From an uncultured Myxococcales bacterium (GTDB taxonomy: Bacteria; Myxococcota_A; Polyangia; Fen-1088), in assembly GCA_937889515.1 (NCBI GenBank), contig CALAOV010000182.1, positions 1-45,215 of the forward strand: a DNA stretch of 45,215 nucleotides. The letters run 5' to 3'. A program made the position numbers and the translations under genes. Shown one piece after another: positions 1 through 7,838 of the stretch; position 1 is the first letter of the stretch, and every line of letters begins with the position of its first letter. The notes beneath the pieces were generated by a model. The model was not told the DNA's origin and did not search any database. It worked only from the letters and a program-made list of their open reading frames with translations.

Positions 1-1
1 G

Positions 2-478
2 GGCATCGCGGGCTCGGCGGGTGGCCGCGCCGGGACGGCGGGGGGCGCGGGGGTCGGGGGCAGCGGCAATCGAGCCGGTACCAGCGGCGGCGCAGGTGCC
101 GGTGGCGGCGGGCGCGCCGGAACGAGCGGCGGTGCGGGCGCCGCCGGAACCACGGGCGTCGCCGGCACGACGGGAATGGCGGGCACGATGGGCATGGCCG
201 GCACCACCGGAGCGGGCGGCAGCGGAACGGGCGGCGCCAAGAACTGCATCGACGCGATCAAGCTGAACGGCTACTCGGCCACGGGCGCGCCACCGTGCAG
301 CATGTGCAAGAACAACCAGACGGACGAGTCGGTCAAGTGCGAGAAGACGATCGACTGCGAAGACGCCGCCTATCCTTGCGACGGCAATTGCAAACTCAAT
401 TGCCAGAACAATCAGGGCGACGACAGCGTGGTCACCGGGTGCGTCAACAGCTTGTTGACCGCCGCCTCGTGCAGCTGA
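2..478 (+). CDS. Gly-rich, Cys-rich exported protein, C-terminal part (5' end outside window)
   Basis: The reading frame is open from the first bases and ends with TGA at 476-478, so only the last 158 codons are present. The first 80 or so residues are low-complexity Gly/Ala/Thr/Ser (units such as GTSGGAG and GTTGMAGT), which looks like a flexible extracellular linker. The last 75 or so residues form a compact domain with ten cysteines (for example CSMC and CDGNCKLNC), probably disulphide bonded and therefore exported. The same layout of Gly-rich linker then Cys-containing end occurs in the lipoprotein at 30550-31110. I do not recognise the domain and assign no function. The N-terminus, and any lipobox or signal peptide, lies outside the window. 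Confidence 0.75.
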   Translation, partial: GIAGSAGGRAGTAGGAGVGGSGNRAGTSGGAGAGGGGRAGTSGGAGAAGTTGVAGTTGMAGTMGMAGTTGAGGSGTGGAKNCIDAIKLNGYSATGAPPCSMCKNNQTDESVKCEKTIDCEDAAYPCDGNCKLNCQNNQGDDSVVTGCVNSLLTAASCS

Positions 479-496
479 CGCCGCCACCTCGTTCGA

Positions 497-1942
497 TCAG
501 GGTGGTGGCGCCGCGAATGGGGCGAGCGCCGCTTGGCAAGCCGCGAGCCGCTTGCGCCAACGGCCCACGTCGGCGTTGCGCGGGTCGCGCCCGATGAGCT
601 CGCGGTAGGCGGCCGCGGCCTCGGTCCAGCGCCCTTGGGAGAACAGCCGATCGGCGCGGGCGACCGGCGTTTCCGCCTTCGGCGCCGTCTGATCGCGGGC
701 CACCGGGGCTTCGGCCCTTCGCACGCTCCGGCTGCGCGCGGCCGGGGCCTCGTCGTCTTCGGACGCCGACGCCTCGGACGCTTCATCGGAGGCCGACGTC
801 TTATCGGAAAGGTCCCGCTTCGCCGGCATCGGGGCGCGGGTTGGTGGAGGCGCCGGCGCGGGCGCGGAGGCGCTGCGGGCGCTCTTGTCGCGTGGTGCCG
901 CTTCCTGGGCGAGGGAGCCCGTCGGCGCAGACTCCGCCGAACCGGCGGCGCGGCCGTCGAAGTCGTCGTCCAGCCCGCCGAATCCTTTCTTCGCCGCCTT
1001 GGCAGGGGCAGGTGCTTTCGGGCCGAGGGACTTGTTCACGGCGCCGCCCATCCCGGCGCCACGCCCTTCGCTCTGGCGGGATTTTTCGGAGTCGTTGCGA
1101 TCGAGCCCCACGATCTCGTCGTCGGCCGGACCTGCCTGTGCCGGTTGAACAGTCCGCGGCGGCGGCGGCGCCGCGAAGGATCGGTCGGCACGCTCGGCAC
1201 GATCGGCGCGTGCGGGGTGTGGTGGGGCAAGCTCCTCGAGGGGCGCCGCCTCGCGCTTCGCTTTCGCGTGGGCCTCGGGGACCGCGCGTCGCTGGTTCGC
1301 GGCCGGCGCGTCGATCGTGCCGAGGTTGCCGAGCTCGCCGCCGACCTCGTCCTTCGTCCGACCGCTCGGCCGCTTGCCACCGGTCGCTCCGGAAGGCTCG
1401 GGCGCGGCGCGGGTCGCGGGAGCCTGGGCCTCGATCGGCGGCGGGGTCGCTGGTTCCTGGGCCGCCGGCGCCGACGCCGGCGCCTCGGCGGGCGGCGGCA
1501 CCAGCCCCTGCCGTCCGCGCTCGTACGTCTTGTCGGGCTCGAGGAAGATCTTGCTCGCCAGCAGGAAGACCGCCACGGCGCCCACGGTCGCCAGCGTCGG
1601 CAGCGTCCAGCGCGACCGCAGTCGGTCCCAGAACGACGCGCGCGTCGGTACGGCCCGCCTTTCGGGCACGGGGGCACGCGCCGCCACGGCCGCCGCGGCG
1701 GCGCGGAGGATCGCCTGGTGGGCGCGGGCGGGGGGCGTTTCGTCCAGCACCTGCCGCGCCACCGCCTGGGTCTTCTGCAGGTCGGCCAGCTCCGCACGGC
1801 AGCGGGCGCAACCCGCCCGGTCCGATCCGGCTTGCCCGATCTGCCCCAGGTGCGCCTCGATGGCCGCGCGCTCGCCTTCCGGGAGCTCTCCGTAGAGGAG
1901 CTCCATCATCCGCGCGCTCACGTCTTCGCAGCTCGTCGCCAT
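497..1942 (-). CDS. Membrane-anchored anti-sigma factor with zinc-binding N-terminus and C-terminal TPR-like helix pair
   Basis: 481 residues. The N-terminus resembles the zf-HC2/anti-sigma ZAS fold, with Cys5, His31, Cys45 and Cys48. The His-to-Cys spacing is 13 residues rather than the usual 3, because of an insert around residues 32-44. A single membrane segment lies near 114-134. Residues 140-425 are a Pro/Ala/charged low-complexity region, presumably periplasmic, and the last 55 residues read like a TPR unit (LFSQGRWTEAAAAYRELI). The gene begins six bases after the stop of the ECF sigma gene, the standard order for a cognate sigma/anti-sigma pair. Inference: it holds the sigma factor at the membrane until an envelope signal releases it. 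The zinc site may be altered by the insert. Confidence 0.82.
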   Translation of the reverse strand: MATSCEDVSARMMELLYGELPEGERAAIEAHLGQIGQAGSDRAGCARCRAELADLQKTQAVARQVLDETPPARAHQAILRAAAAAVAARAPVPERRAVPTRASFWDRLRSRWTLPTLATVGAVAVFLLASKIFLEPDKTYERGRQGLVPPPAEAPASAPAAQEPATPPPIEAQAPATRAAPEPSGATGGKRPSGRTKDEVGGELGNLGTIDAPAANQRRAVPEAHAKAKREAAPLEELAPPHPARADRAERADRSFAAPPPPRTVQPAQAGPADDEIVGLDRNDSEKSRQSEGRGAGMGGAVNKSLGPKAPAPAKAAKKGFGGLDDDFDGRAAGSAESAPTGSLAQEAAPRDKSARSASAPAPAPPPTRAPMPAKRDLSDKTSASDEASEASASEDDEAPAARSRSVRRAEAPVARDQTAPKAETPVARADRLFSQGRWTEAAAAYRELIGRDPRNADVGRWRKRLAACQAALAPFAAPPP

Positions 1943-1948
1943 CTGTCT

Positions 1949-2584
1949 TTATCCTGACCCCGTGGACTCGGCGGCGCCCGTCGCGCCCGCGCCGAGATCC
2001 GCCAGCGCGGTCCGCAGCTTCTCGAGCGCGTACCGCATCCGACTCTTGACCGTCGGCTCGGAGGCGCCCACCACGGACGCGATCTCGGCGAACGGCAGCT
2101 CCATCACTTCGCGCATCAGGAACACCTCACGCTGGTCGTCTGGCAGCTCGGCGATAGCGCGATCGATCCGGCGCGCCGCCTGCCGTCCCGCCACCACCAC
2201 GTCGGCCGGCGCGTCCGGCGAGGCGAGGCGGTCGTGCAAGGTCTCGGTCGACTCGGCGCCCCCAGCCCCGGTTCCATCCAGCGACGCCGCCTCCCGATGA
2301 ACCGCCCGCCGTGCCCGATCGATGCAGAGGTTGCGGGCGATCGTGTAGAGCCAGGTCGAAAACTTCGCGGCCCCCGTCCAGGCCGCGGTCGATTCCTGGG
2401 CATCCTTCACCACCCGCAAGAACACCTCCTGCAAAAGGTCCTCCGCCGCTTCTGCATCCCGCGAGAAGCGGCGGAGGAAGTTCCAGACCGGCTTTTCGTG
2501 ACGGGCGAGGAGCCGCTCGAAGGCGCGGACATCCCCGGCTCGGTAGGCCGTCATGAGCGCCTCGTCCGACTCGTCGCCGTCCAC
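1949..2584 (-). CDS. RNA polymerase ECF-type sigma factor
   Basis: 211 residues with a GTG start. Region 2 spans about residues 15-90 (LLQEVFLRVVKDA, then FSTWLYTIARNLCIDRARR) and region 4 about 140-195 (AIAELPDDQREVFLMREV, then the helix-turn-helix FAEIASVVGASEPTVKSRM). Regions 1.1 and 3 are absent, as in ECF sigma factors. It lies 22 bases downstream of the secreted-protein gene and six bases upstream of the anti-sigma gene, all on the same strand, so the three are probably one transcript. It would direct RNA polymerase to a stress or envelope regulon when the anti-sigma factor is inactivated. The exact ECF subgroup cannot be fixed by eye. Confidence 0.92.
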   Translation of the reverse strand: MDGDESDEALMTAYRAGDVRAFERLLARHEKPVWNFLRRFSRDAEAAEDLLQEVFLRVVKDAQESTAAWTGAAKFSTWLYTIARNLCIDRARRAVHREAASLDGTGAGGAESTETLHDRLASPDAPADVVVAGRQAARRIDRAIAELPDDQREVFLMREVMELPFAEIASVVGASEPTVKSRMRYALEKLRTALADLGAGATGAAESTGSG

Positions 2585-2606
2585 CAGGACGGCATCCTCG
2601 CCGGGC

Positions 2607-3635
2607 CTAGCGCCAGCCGCAAGCGCGCCGCCATCCGGGAGGGGGGGCGGCGAAGCGGCGATCCGTCGCGGGGAACGGCTCCGCCGACAGGCGCAGGTCG
2701 GCGTCGGAGGCGCAGGTGTCGTCGGTTCCGTCGACGGGGATCCCCATGGCGATCAGGCCCTCGCGGTCGTTGTAGCGGGCGCCGAGGAGCGCGGCCGGGC
2801 GGCTCGAATTCGCGCGCACGAACTCCACCTCGTAGATGGGCGAGCTCACCGCCTCGCCGTATTCGGTGCCGAGGCCGGGTCGTGACTTCTTGGCGGGCGC
2901 CTGCGCTTCGGCCCGTCCACCCCTGGCGTGTCCGCTCTCCATCTCCTCGGCCATCGGCGCCTCGTCGGCGGCCGACGATTTGTCCATGGAGCGTGTCGCC
3001 GGCGGGGCCGGCGCGGCCGACGCGGCGTCGTCGCCACCGCCCAAGGAGTCCAGCCCGCGCGGAGAGTCGTAGCGGTAGTCGCGCAGCCGCGACGATTCGG
3101 GGAGCGCCAGCGGACGCCGCGGGGGATAGACGATCGGCGGCGGGATGTAGCGCTCCGGGAAGACGGCGACGCCGATGACCCCGACTTCGCGGGCGCTGCC
3201 AGTGCGGGCGGCGTACGAGTCGCGGACGCTCGAGAAGCGAAAGGCGGCCGCCTCGGCGTGCGAGATCCGCCAGCCGTCGATGTCGACCGAGCCCCAGGCG
3301 GGGACCAGGTAGCCGCGCTTGCCGCGGAATTCGGCCGGCTTGCCGTCCACGACGTCGCGTCCGTCGACCGATACGACCGCCTCGATCCGCCGCCCCGAGT
3401 GGTTGGCGACCCGCAACGTGTAGCGTGCGCCGAGCTGGCCGAGGACATAGGTGTCGCCGTCGTGGGTGTAGGTCGGCACCGGGACGCCATCCACCAGCAC
3501 CGTCATCTCGTAACCGGCCACCCGGTCGCGCAGGACCATCGGTCCGTTCGGGAGCGGGGACGCCGCGCACGAATCCGCGGCCAGCCAGAGAGATCCGATT
3601 CCAAAGAGCGTAGTGAGCCAAGTGCGCCTGGTCAT
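2607..3635 (-). CDS. Secreted protein of unknown function, first gene of the sigma operon
   Basis: 342 residues. An N-terminal signal sequence (RRTWLTTLFGIGSLWLA) ends near residue 24. Residues 35-150 are a beta-rich domain (GVPVPTYTHDGDTYVLGQ, later VVDGKPAEFRGKRGYLVPA). A Pro/Ser/acidic low-complexity stretch follows, and then a short conserved-looking tail. A strong AGGAGG ribosome site sits six bases before the ATG. The gene is first in an apparent operon with the ECF sigma factor and anti-sigma factor, so its product may be the envelope component whose state is sensed, or a regulon member. I recognise no catalytic motif and no named family. Confidence 0.7.
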   Translation of the reverse strand: MTRRTWLTTLFGIGSLWLAADSCAASPLPNGPMVLRDRVAGYEMTVLVDGVPVPTYTHDGDTYVLGQLGARYTLRVANHSGRRIEAVVSVDGRDVVDGKPAEFRGKRGYLVPAWGSVDIDGWRISHAEAAAFRFSSVRDSYAARTGSAREVGVIGVAVFPERYIPPPIVYPPRRPLALPESSRLRDYRYDSPRGLDSLGGGDDAASAAPAPPATRSMDKSSAADEAPMAEEMESGHARGGRAEAQAPAKKSRPGLGTEYGEAVSSPIYEVEFVRANSSRPAALLGARYNDREGLIAMGIPVDGTDDTCASDADLRLSAEPFPATDRRFAAPPPGWRRACGWR

Positions 3636-3685
3636 GTGAGCCTCCTGTCTGTTACCGACGCACGGGGGGCGGGAAAGATCTGGCC

Positions 3686-3714
3686 GCTAACCTTTGGGGG
3701 CGGCAGTGTGTCAA
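3686..3714 (-). promoter_or_regulatory. Candidate housekeeping promoter for the sigma operon
   Basis: On the minus strand TTGACA (3714-3709) is followed after 17 bases by GTTAGC (3691-3686), about 50 bases before the ATG of the secreted-protein gene. The -35 is perfect but the -10 is poor, so this could also be an ECF-type or other promoter. It lies in the divergent gap shared with the Spy-like gene. Confidence 0.3.
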
Positions 3715-3751
3715 ACGGGCGCAGCACCAAGAACCACGAAGGAGACCGCTC

Positions 3752-4312
3752 ATGCGCACCAACACCTCACCGTCTGTCCGACACGTCCGCCCCGAAGCTC
3801 TTGCCCCCCAGCGGCCGCGCCGTTTCGGGCTCTGGCTGCTGGGCCCGGTGGTCGCCGCCCTGGCGCTCGGGGGCGCCTCGATCTCCGCGGCGCACGCCCA
3901 GGCAGCCGGGGAGGGGCAGGAGATCGACCCCACCGACGCGGGCGCGATGGCGGGGGGATTCATGGCCCGTCGCATGGAACGGATGCTCGACAAGGTCGGC
4001 GCGACCGCCAGCCAGCGGAGTCAGATCGAGGCGATCTGGAACGGTCTGCGACCCCAGCTCAAGGCGCTGCACGAGCAGCACGGGGCGGTGCGCAAGCAGA
4101 TCGTGGGCGCCCTGACCGCGGCCACCATCAACCCCGCCACGGTCGAGCAGCTCCGGCAGCAGGGGTTGGCCCTGACCGACAAGACCTCATCGCTGCTGAC
4201 GCAAGGGTTCGTGCAGACCGCTCAGGTGCTGACGCCCGATCAACGCCGGCAGGTTCAGGGGATCCTGGCTCAAGACCACGGCCGCTTCCGTCACGGGGGC
4301 CCGCAACCGTAA
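3752..4312 (+). CDS. Spy/CpxP-like (LTXXQ) periplasmic protein
   Basis: 186 residues. A signal peptide (residues 24-50, ending SAAHAQA) precedes an all-helical charged domain. The pattern LTPDQRRQV near the C-terminus matches the LTxxQ motif of the Spy/CpxP family, and a related helix (GATASQRSQIEAIW) occurs earlier, as expected for this two-helical-hairpin fold. The family comprises periplasmic chaperones and modulators of envelope or metal stress. A good GAAGGAGA ribosome site precedes the ATG. It is transcribed away from the ECF operon and is closed by a clear terminator, so it is monocistronic. Inference: it is an envelope-stress protein possibly controlled by the adjacent ECF factor. Confidence 0.8.
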   Translation: MRTNTSPSVRHVRPEALAPQRPRRFGLWLLGPVVAALALGGASISAAHAQAAGEGQEIDPTDAGAMAGGFMARRMERMLDKVGATASQRSQIEAIWNGLRPQLKALHEQHGAVRKQIVGALTAATINPATVEQLRQQGLALTDKTSSLLTQGFVQTAQVLTPDQRRQVQGILAQDHGRFRHGGPQP

Positions 4313-4343
4313 CGACGCGACCCGCGCTCCGCCAGAATTCCCG

Positions 4344-4379
4344 CGACCCAGGCGCTGTTCGCAACGCCTGGGTCGTTTT
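4344..4379 (+). terminator. Rho-independent terminator after the Spy-like gene
   Basis: A perfect 11-bp stem, CGACCCAGGCG (4344-4354) with CGCCTGGGTCG (4365-4375), encloses a 10-base loop and is followed by TTTTCGTTT. It lies 31 bases after the Spy-like stop. On the other strand the stem is not followed by T residues, so it acts mainly for the plus strand. Confidence 0.88.
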
Positions 4380-4442
4380 CGTTTGGCGAGCACCTTCTGC
4401 TGGCGCCTGGCCAAAGACGCCGGTGGTCGATGTACGCAGGCC

Positions 4443-4688
4443 TTATCCCGGAGGCTTTGGGGGCACGGTAGGCTTGAGGAGTCCATCTGGATGCGAAGCG
4501 GCCTTGCCGAGACCTTTGACGACCTGAAACAGACCCGTGGCGAACAGGACCGCGAAGGCCACCAGGATCGCGCCGGCGAGTCCCTTCATAGCGCCGGACG
4601 TGGTCGGTAGGATCTTGCGGCAACCCGGGCAGATCGGGGCCGCCGTGTCGATCGACTTCCCGCACCCGCTACAGGGCTTTCGCGCCAA
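4443..4688 (-). CDS. Small zinc-ribbon membrane protein
   Basis: 81 residues. The start is TTG at 4688-4686, preceded by a near-perfect AGGAGG seven bases upstream, which decides it. Two CxxC knuckles (Cys6/Cys9 and Cys20/Cys23) form a zinc ribbon; a hydrophobic segment spans residues 35-57; and a short Lys/Pro-rich tail follows. This is the common layout of small zinc-ribbon plus one-TM proteins of unknown function. It lies 54 bases downstream of the last RND gene on the same strand, so it could be read through from the pump operon, but nothing ties it to efflux. Confidence 0.75.
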   Translation of the reverse strand: MARKPCSGCGKSIDTAAPICPGCRKILPTTSGAMKGLAGAILVAFAVLFATGLFQVVKGLGKAASHPDGLLKPTVPPKPPG

Positions 4689-4742
4689 GCTCGTCCCTCC
4701 TGTGGGCGATAGTACCGGATACGGTGTCGGCGGCGAGCCGGC

Positions 4743-7700
4743 TCAGACCTGAGCTTCCACGGTCGCGGTCTGGTGCTCGACGGCGTTGTCGCGGCGGAGG
4801 CGGTCGAGGTAGAGGTAGATCACCGGCGTCGAGAAGAGGTTGAGGAGCTGCGAGACGCAGAGCCCGCCCACGATGGTGATGCCGAGCGGGCGGCGCAGCT
4901 CGGAGCCGGCGCCGAGGCCGAGGGCCAGGGGGACCGCGCCGAACAGCGCCGCGAGCGTCGTCATCAGGATGGGGCGGAAGCGGAGCAGGCAGGCGCGGTG
5001 GATCGCCTCCTTGGGGTCGAGGCCCTCCTTGCGCTCGGCCTCGAGCGCGAAGTCGATCATCATGATGGCGTTCTTCTTGACGATCCCGAGCAGCAGGATC
5101 ACGCCGATGAGGGCGATGATGCTGAAGTCGAAGTGTAGGACCATGAGCGCGATCAGGGCGCCCAGCGCCGCCGAGGGCAGGGTGGAGAGGATCGTGATCG
5201 GATGGACCAGGCTCTCGTAGAGCATGCCGAGCACGATGTACACGGTGAAGAGCGCGGCGGCGATCAGCCAGGGCTCGCTGGAGAGCGACGCGCCGAAGGC
5301 CTGCGCGGTCCCCTGGAAGCTGGCGTGGATGCCTGAGGGCAGGCCGATCTGGCGCTCGGCGGCGTCGATGGCCTTGACGGCGTCACCGAGCGCGGCGCCA
5401 GGGGCCAGGTTGAAGGAGAGGGTCGTGGCTGGGAACTGGCCCTGGTGGGTGACCGCCAGGGGCGTGGGCCGCTCGGTCACGTTCGCGATGCTGGGCAGCG
5501 GCACCAGCTGGCCGTTCGCTCCACGAACGAAGACGTGTACCAGCTGGTCGGGGCTGGCGTACTGCTCGGGGGTCGCCTCCAGGACCACCCGGTAGTAGTT
5601 GAGCGCCGTGAACGAGGTCGCCACCTGGCGCTGGCCGAAGGCGTCGTAGAGCGTGTCGTCGACCATCTGGGCGGTGATTCCGAGGCGGCTGGCGCTGTCG
5701 CGGTCGACGTCGACCGCCAGCTCGAGGCCGGCGGTCTGCTGATCGGTCGCGACGTCGCGCAGCTGTGGCAGCTTCTTGAGCGTGTCGAGGACGCGCGGGC
5801 TCCAGGTCTGGAGCTCGGCGAGGTCGGCATCCTCCAGCGCGTACTGATACTGGGTCCGCGAGCTGCGTCCGCCCATGCGCACGTCTTGCACCGATTGCAA
5901 GAACAGGGTGATGCCGGGGACGCGCGCCAGCTGGGGGCGCAGCCGGGCGATGATCTGATCGGCGTTGCTCTTGCGCTTGTTGTAGTCCTTGAGCGTGATG
6001 AACATCGTGCCCGTGTTGCCGGCGCCGCTCGATCCGCCCACGAAGGCGATGGTGTGCGCGACGTCGGGATCGTCCTTCACGATCTTGTTCACCCGCTCCT
6101 GCGCTTTCCGCATCGCGCCCGATGAGATGTCCTGCGATGCCTCGGAGAATCCGGAGAGCATGCCGGTGTCCTGCTGCGGGAAGAGGCCCTTGGGGACCTT
6201 GACGGCGAGGAACACCGTGAGCCCGAGCGTCGCCATGGTCAGAAACAGCATGACGAGCGAGTGCTCGAGCACCCAGGTGAGCCCGCGGTCGTACCCGTGC
6301 ACCATCGCCGTGAACACGCGCTCGGAGGCGCGGTAGAAGCGGCTCTGGCGCTGTTCGCTGGCCGGTCGGAGCAGGCGGCCCGCCATCATCGGCGTGACGG
6401 TCAGCGAGACGACCGCCGAGATGGCGACCGCGACGCTCAGCGTGACCGCGAACTCACGGAATAGACGCCCGATGATCCCGCCCATGAACAGGATCGGAAT
6501 GAACACGGCGATGAGCGAGACGGTGATGGAGATGATCGTGAACCCGATCTGTTGCGCACCTTCCAGCGCCGCTTGCAGCGGTGGTTTTCCCTCCTCGATG
6601 AGGCGGGCGATGTTTTCGGTCACGACGATGGCGTCGTCGACGACGAACCCGGTGGAGATGGTCAGCGCCATGAGCGACAGGTTGTCCAGGCTGTAGTCGA
6701 GCAGGTACATGACGCCAAAGGTGCCGACCAGCGACAGCGGCACGGCGATGGTCGGAATGGCGGTCGCGCGCGCGCTGCGCAGGAAGATGAACACCACCGC
6801 GGTCACCAGGAACACGCTCAAGATCAGGGTGGTCTCGACGTCGCGCACCGAGGCCCGGATGGTCGCCGTCCGATCGGACGCGATGTCGACCTTGATGGCC
6901 GGCGAGATCGATTCCCGCAGGAACGGCAACGCGGCCTTGACCCCGTCGATCGTCGACAAGATGTTGGCTCCGGGCTGCCTGCGGATGATCATGAGGACGC
7001 ACCGCTGGCCGTCGATCCATCCGGCCAGGCGGTTGTTCTCGACGTCGTCGAAGACCTTGGCGACGTCGCCTAGGCGGATCGTGGCGCCGTTCTGATACGA
7101 GATCACCAGCTGGCGATAGGCCTCCGCGCCGAGCAGCTGGTCGGTGGCGGCGATGTTGTAGGTGGTGGTGGCTCCGGTCAGCGTCCCCTTGGGCTGGTTG
7201 GCGGTCGAGGTCGCCAGCGCGGCGCGGACGTCTTCGAGCGACAGCCCGCGGCCGGCCAGGGTCTCCTGATCGACCTGGACCCGCACGGCCGGCTGTTGCC
7301 CGCCCCCCACGAAGACCTGCCCCACGCCGCTGATCTGTGAGATTTTTTGAGCCAGCACGCTGTTGGCGGCGTCGAAGACCTGCGCCAGCGGCAGCGAGTC
7401 CGAGGTGAGCGACAGGATCAGGACCGGCGAGTCGGCCGGGTTGACCTTGCGGTAGTTAGGGAGGCTGGGCAGGTTCGGTGGGAGCTCGGAGAGTGAGGCG
7501 TTGATGGCGGCCTGGACGTCGCGGGCGGCGCCGGTGATGTCGCGGTCGAGATCGAATTGCAGGGTGATCGAGGTGGAGCCGAGCGTGTTGACCGAGGTCA
7601 TCTCGGTGAGGCCGGCGATGCGGCCGAATCGACGCTCGAGTGGCGTCGCCACCGACGAGGCCATGGTGTTGGGACTCGCTCCGGGGAGCGCGCCGGAGAC

Positions 7701-7838
7701 CTGGATGGTCGGGAAGTCGACCCGCGGCAGCGGCGCGACCGACAGGTACCGGTAGGCCATCAATCCGGCCAGGATCACGGCGGCCGCCAGCAGCGAGGTG
7801 GCGATCGGCCGCTCGATGAACGGCGCCGAGATGTTCAT
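4743..7838 (-). CDS. mdtC: RND multidrug efflux transporter, inner-membrane subunit, MdtC type
   Basis: 1031 residues, full length for a hydrophobe/amphiphile efflux RND pump. It starts MNISAPFIERPIATSLL, with TM1 at the N-terminus. Two porter repeats each precede a block of TM helices. The TM4 proton-relay aspartates are in STGFVVDDAIVVTENI near residue 405, and LFPQQDTGM occurs before the second porter domain. It is the last gene of a four-gene operon, overlapping the MdtB-like gene by four bases (ATGA), and is a diverged paralogue of that gene. The MdtABC arrangement in other bacteria uses a heteromeric pump of one C and two B subunits, which is the likely state here. Substrates cannot be told from sequence. 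Confidence 0.93.
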   Translation of the reverse strand: MNISAPFIERPIATSLLAAAVILAGLMAYRYLSVAPLPRVDFPTIQVSGALPGASPNTMASSVATPLERRFGRIAGLTEMTSVNTLGSTSITLQFDLDRDITGAARDVQAAINASLSELPPNLPSLPNYRKVNPADSPVLILSLTSDSLPLAQVFDAANSVLAQKISQISGVGQVFVGGGQQPAVRVQVDQETLAGRGLSLEDVRAALATSTANQPKGTLTGATTTYNIAATDQLLGAEAYRQLVISYQNGATIRLGDVAKVFDDVENNRLAGWIDGQRCVLMIIRRQPGANILSTIDGVKAALPFLRESISPAIKVDIASDRTATIRASVRDVETTLILSVFLVTAVVFIFLRSARATAIPTIAVPLSLVGTFGVMYLLDYSLDNLSLMALTISTGFVVDDAIVVTENIARLIEEGKPPLQAALEGAQQIGFTIISITVSLIAVFIPILFMGGIIGRLFREFAVTLSVAVAISAVVSLTVTPMMAGRLLRPASEQRQSRFYRASERVFTAMVHGYDRGLTWVLEHSLVMLFLTMATLGLTVFLAVKVPKGLFPQQDTGMLSGFSEASQDISSGAMRKAQERVNKIVKDDPDVAHTIAFVGGSSGAGNTGTMFITLKDYNKRKSNADQIIARLRPQLARVPGITLFLQSVQDVRMGGRSSRTQYQYALEDADLAELQTWSPRVLDTLKKLPQLRDVATDQQTAGLELAVDVDRDSASRLGITAQMVDDTLYDAFGQRQVATSFTALNYYRVVLEATPEQYASPDQLVHVFVRGANGQLVPLPSIANVTERPTPLAVTHQGQFPATTLSFNLAPGAALGDAVKAIDAAERQIGLPSGIHASFQGTAQAFGASLSSEPWLIAAALFTVYIVLGMLYESLVHPITILSTLPSAALGALIALMVLHFDFSIIALIGVILLLGIVKKNAIMMIDFALEAERKEGLDPKEAIHRACLLRFRPILMTTLAALFGAVPLALGLGAGSELRRPLGITIVGGLCVSQLLNLFSTPVIYLYLDRLRRDNAVEHQTATVEAQV

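Noticed and set aside
533..1957. 474-codon open frame on the plus strand opposite the anti-sigma gene
   Set aside because: Arg/Gly-rich product without motifs, while the minus strand encodes the expected partner of the adjacent sigma factor.
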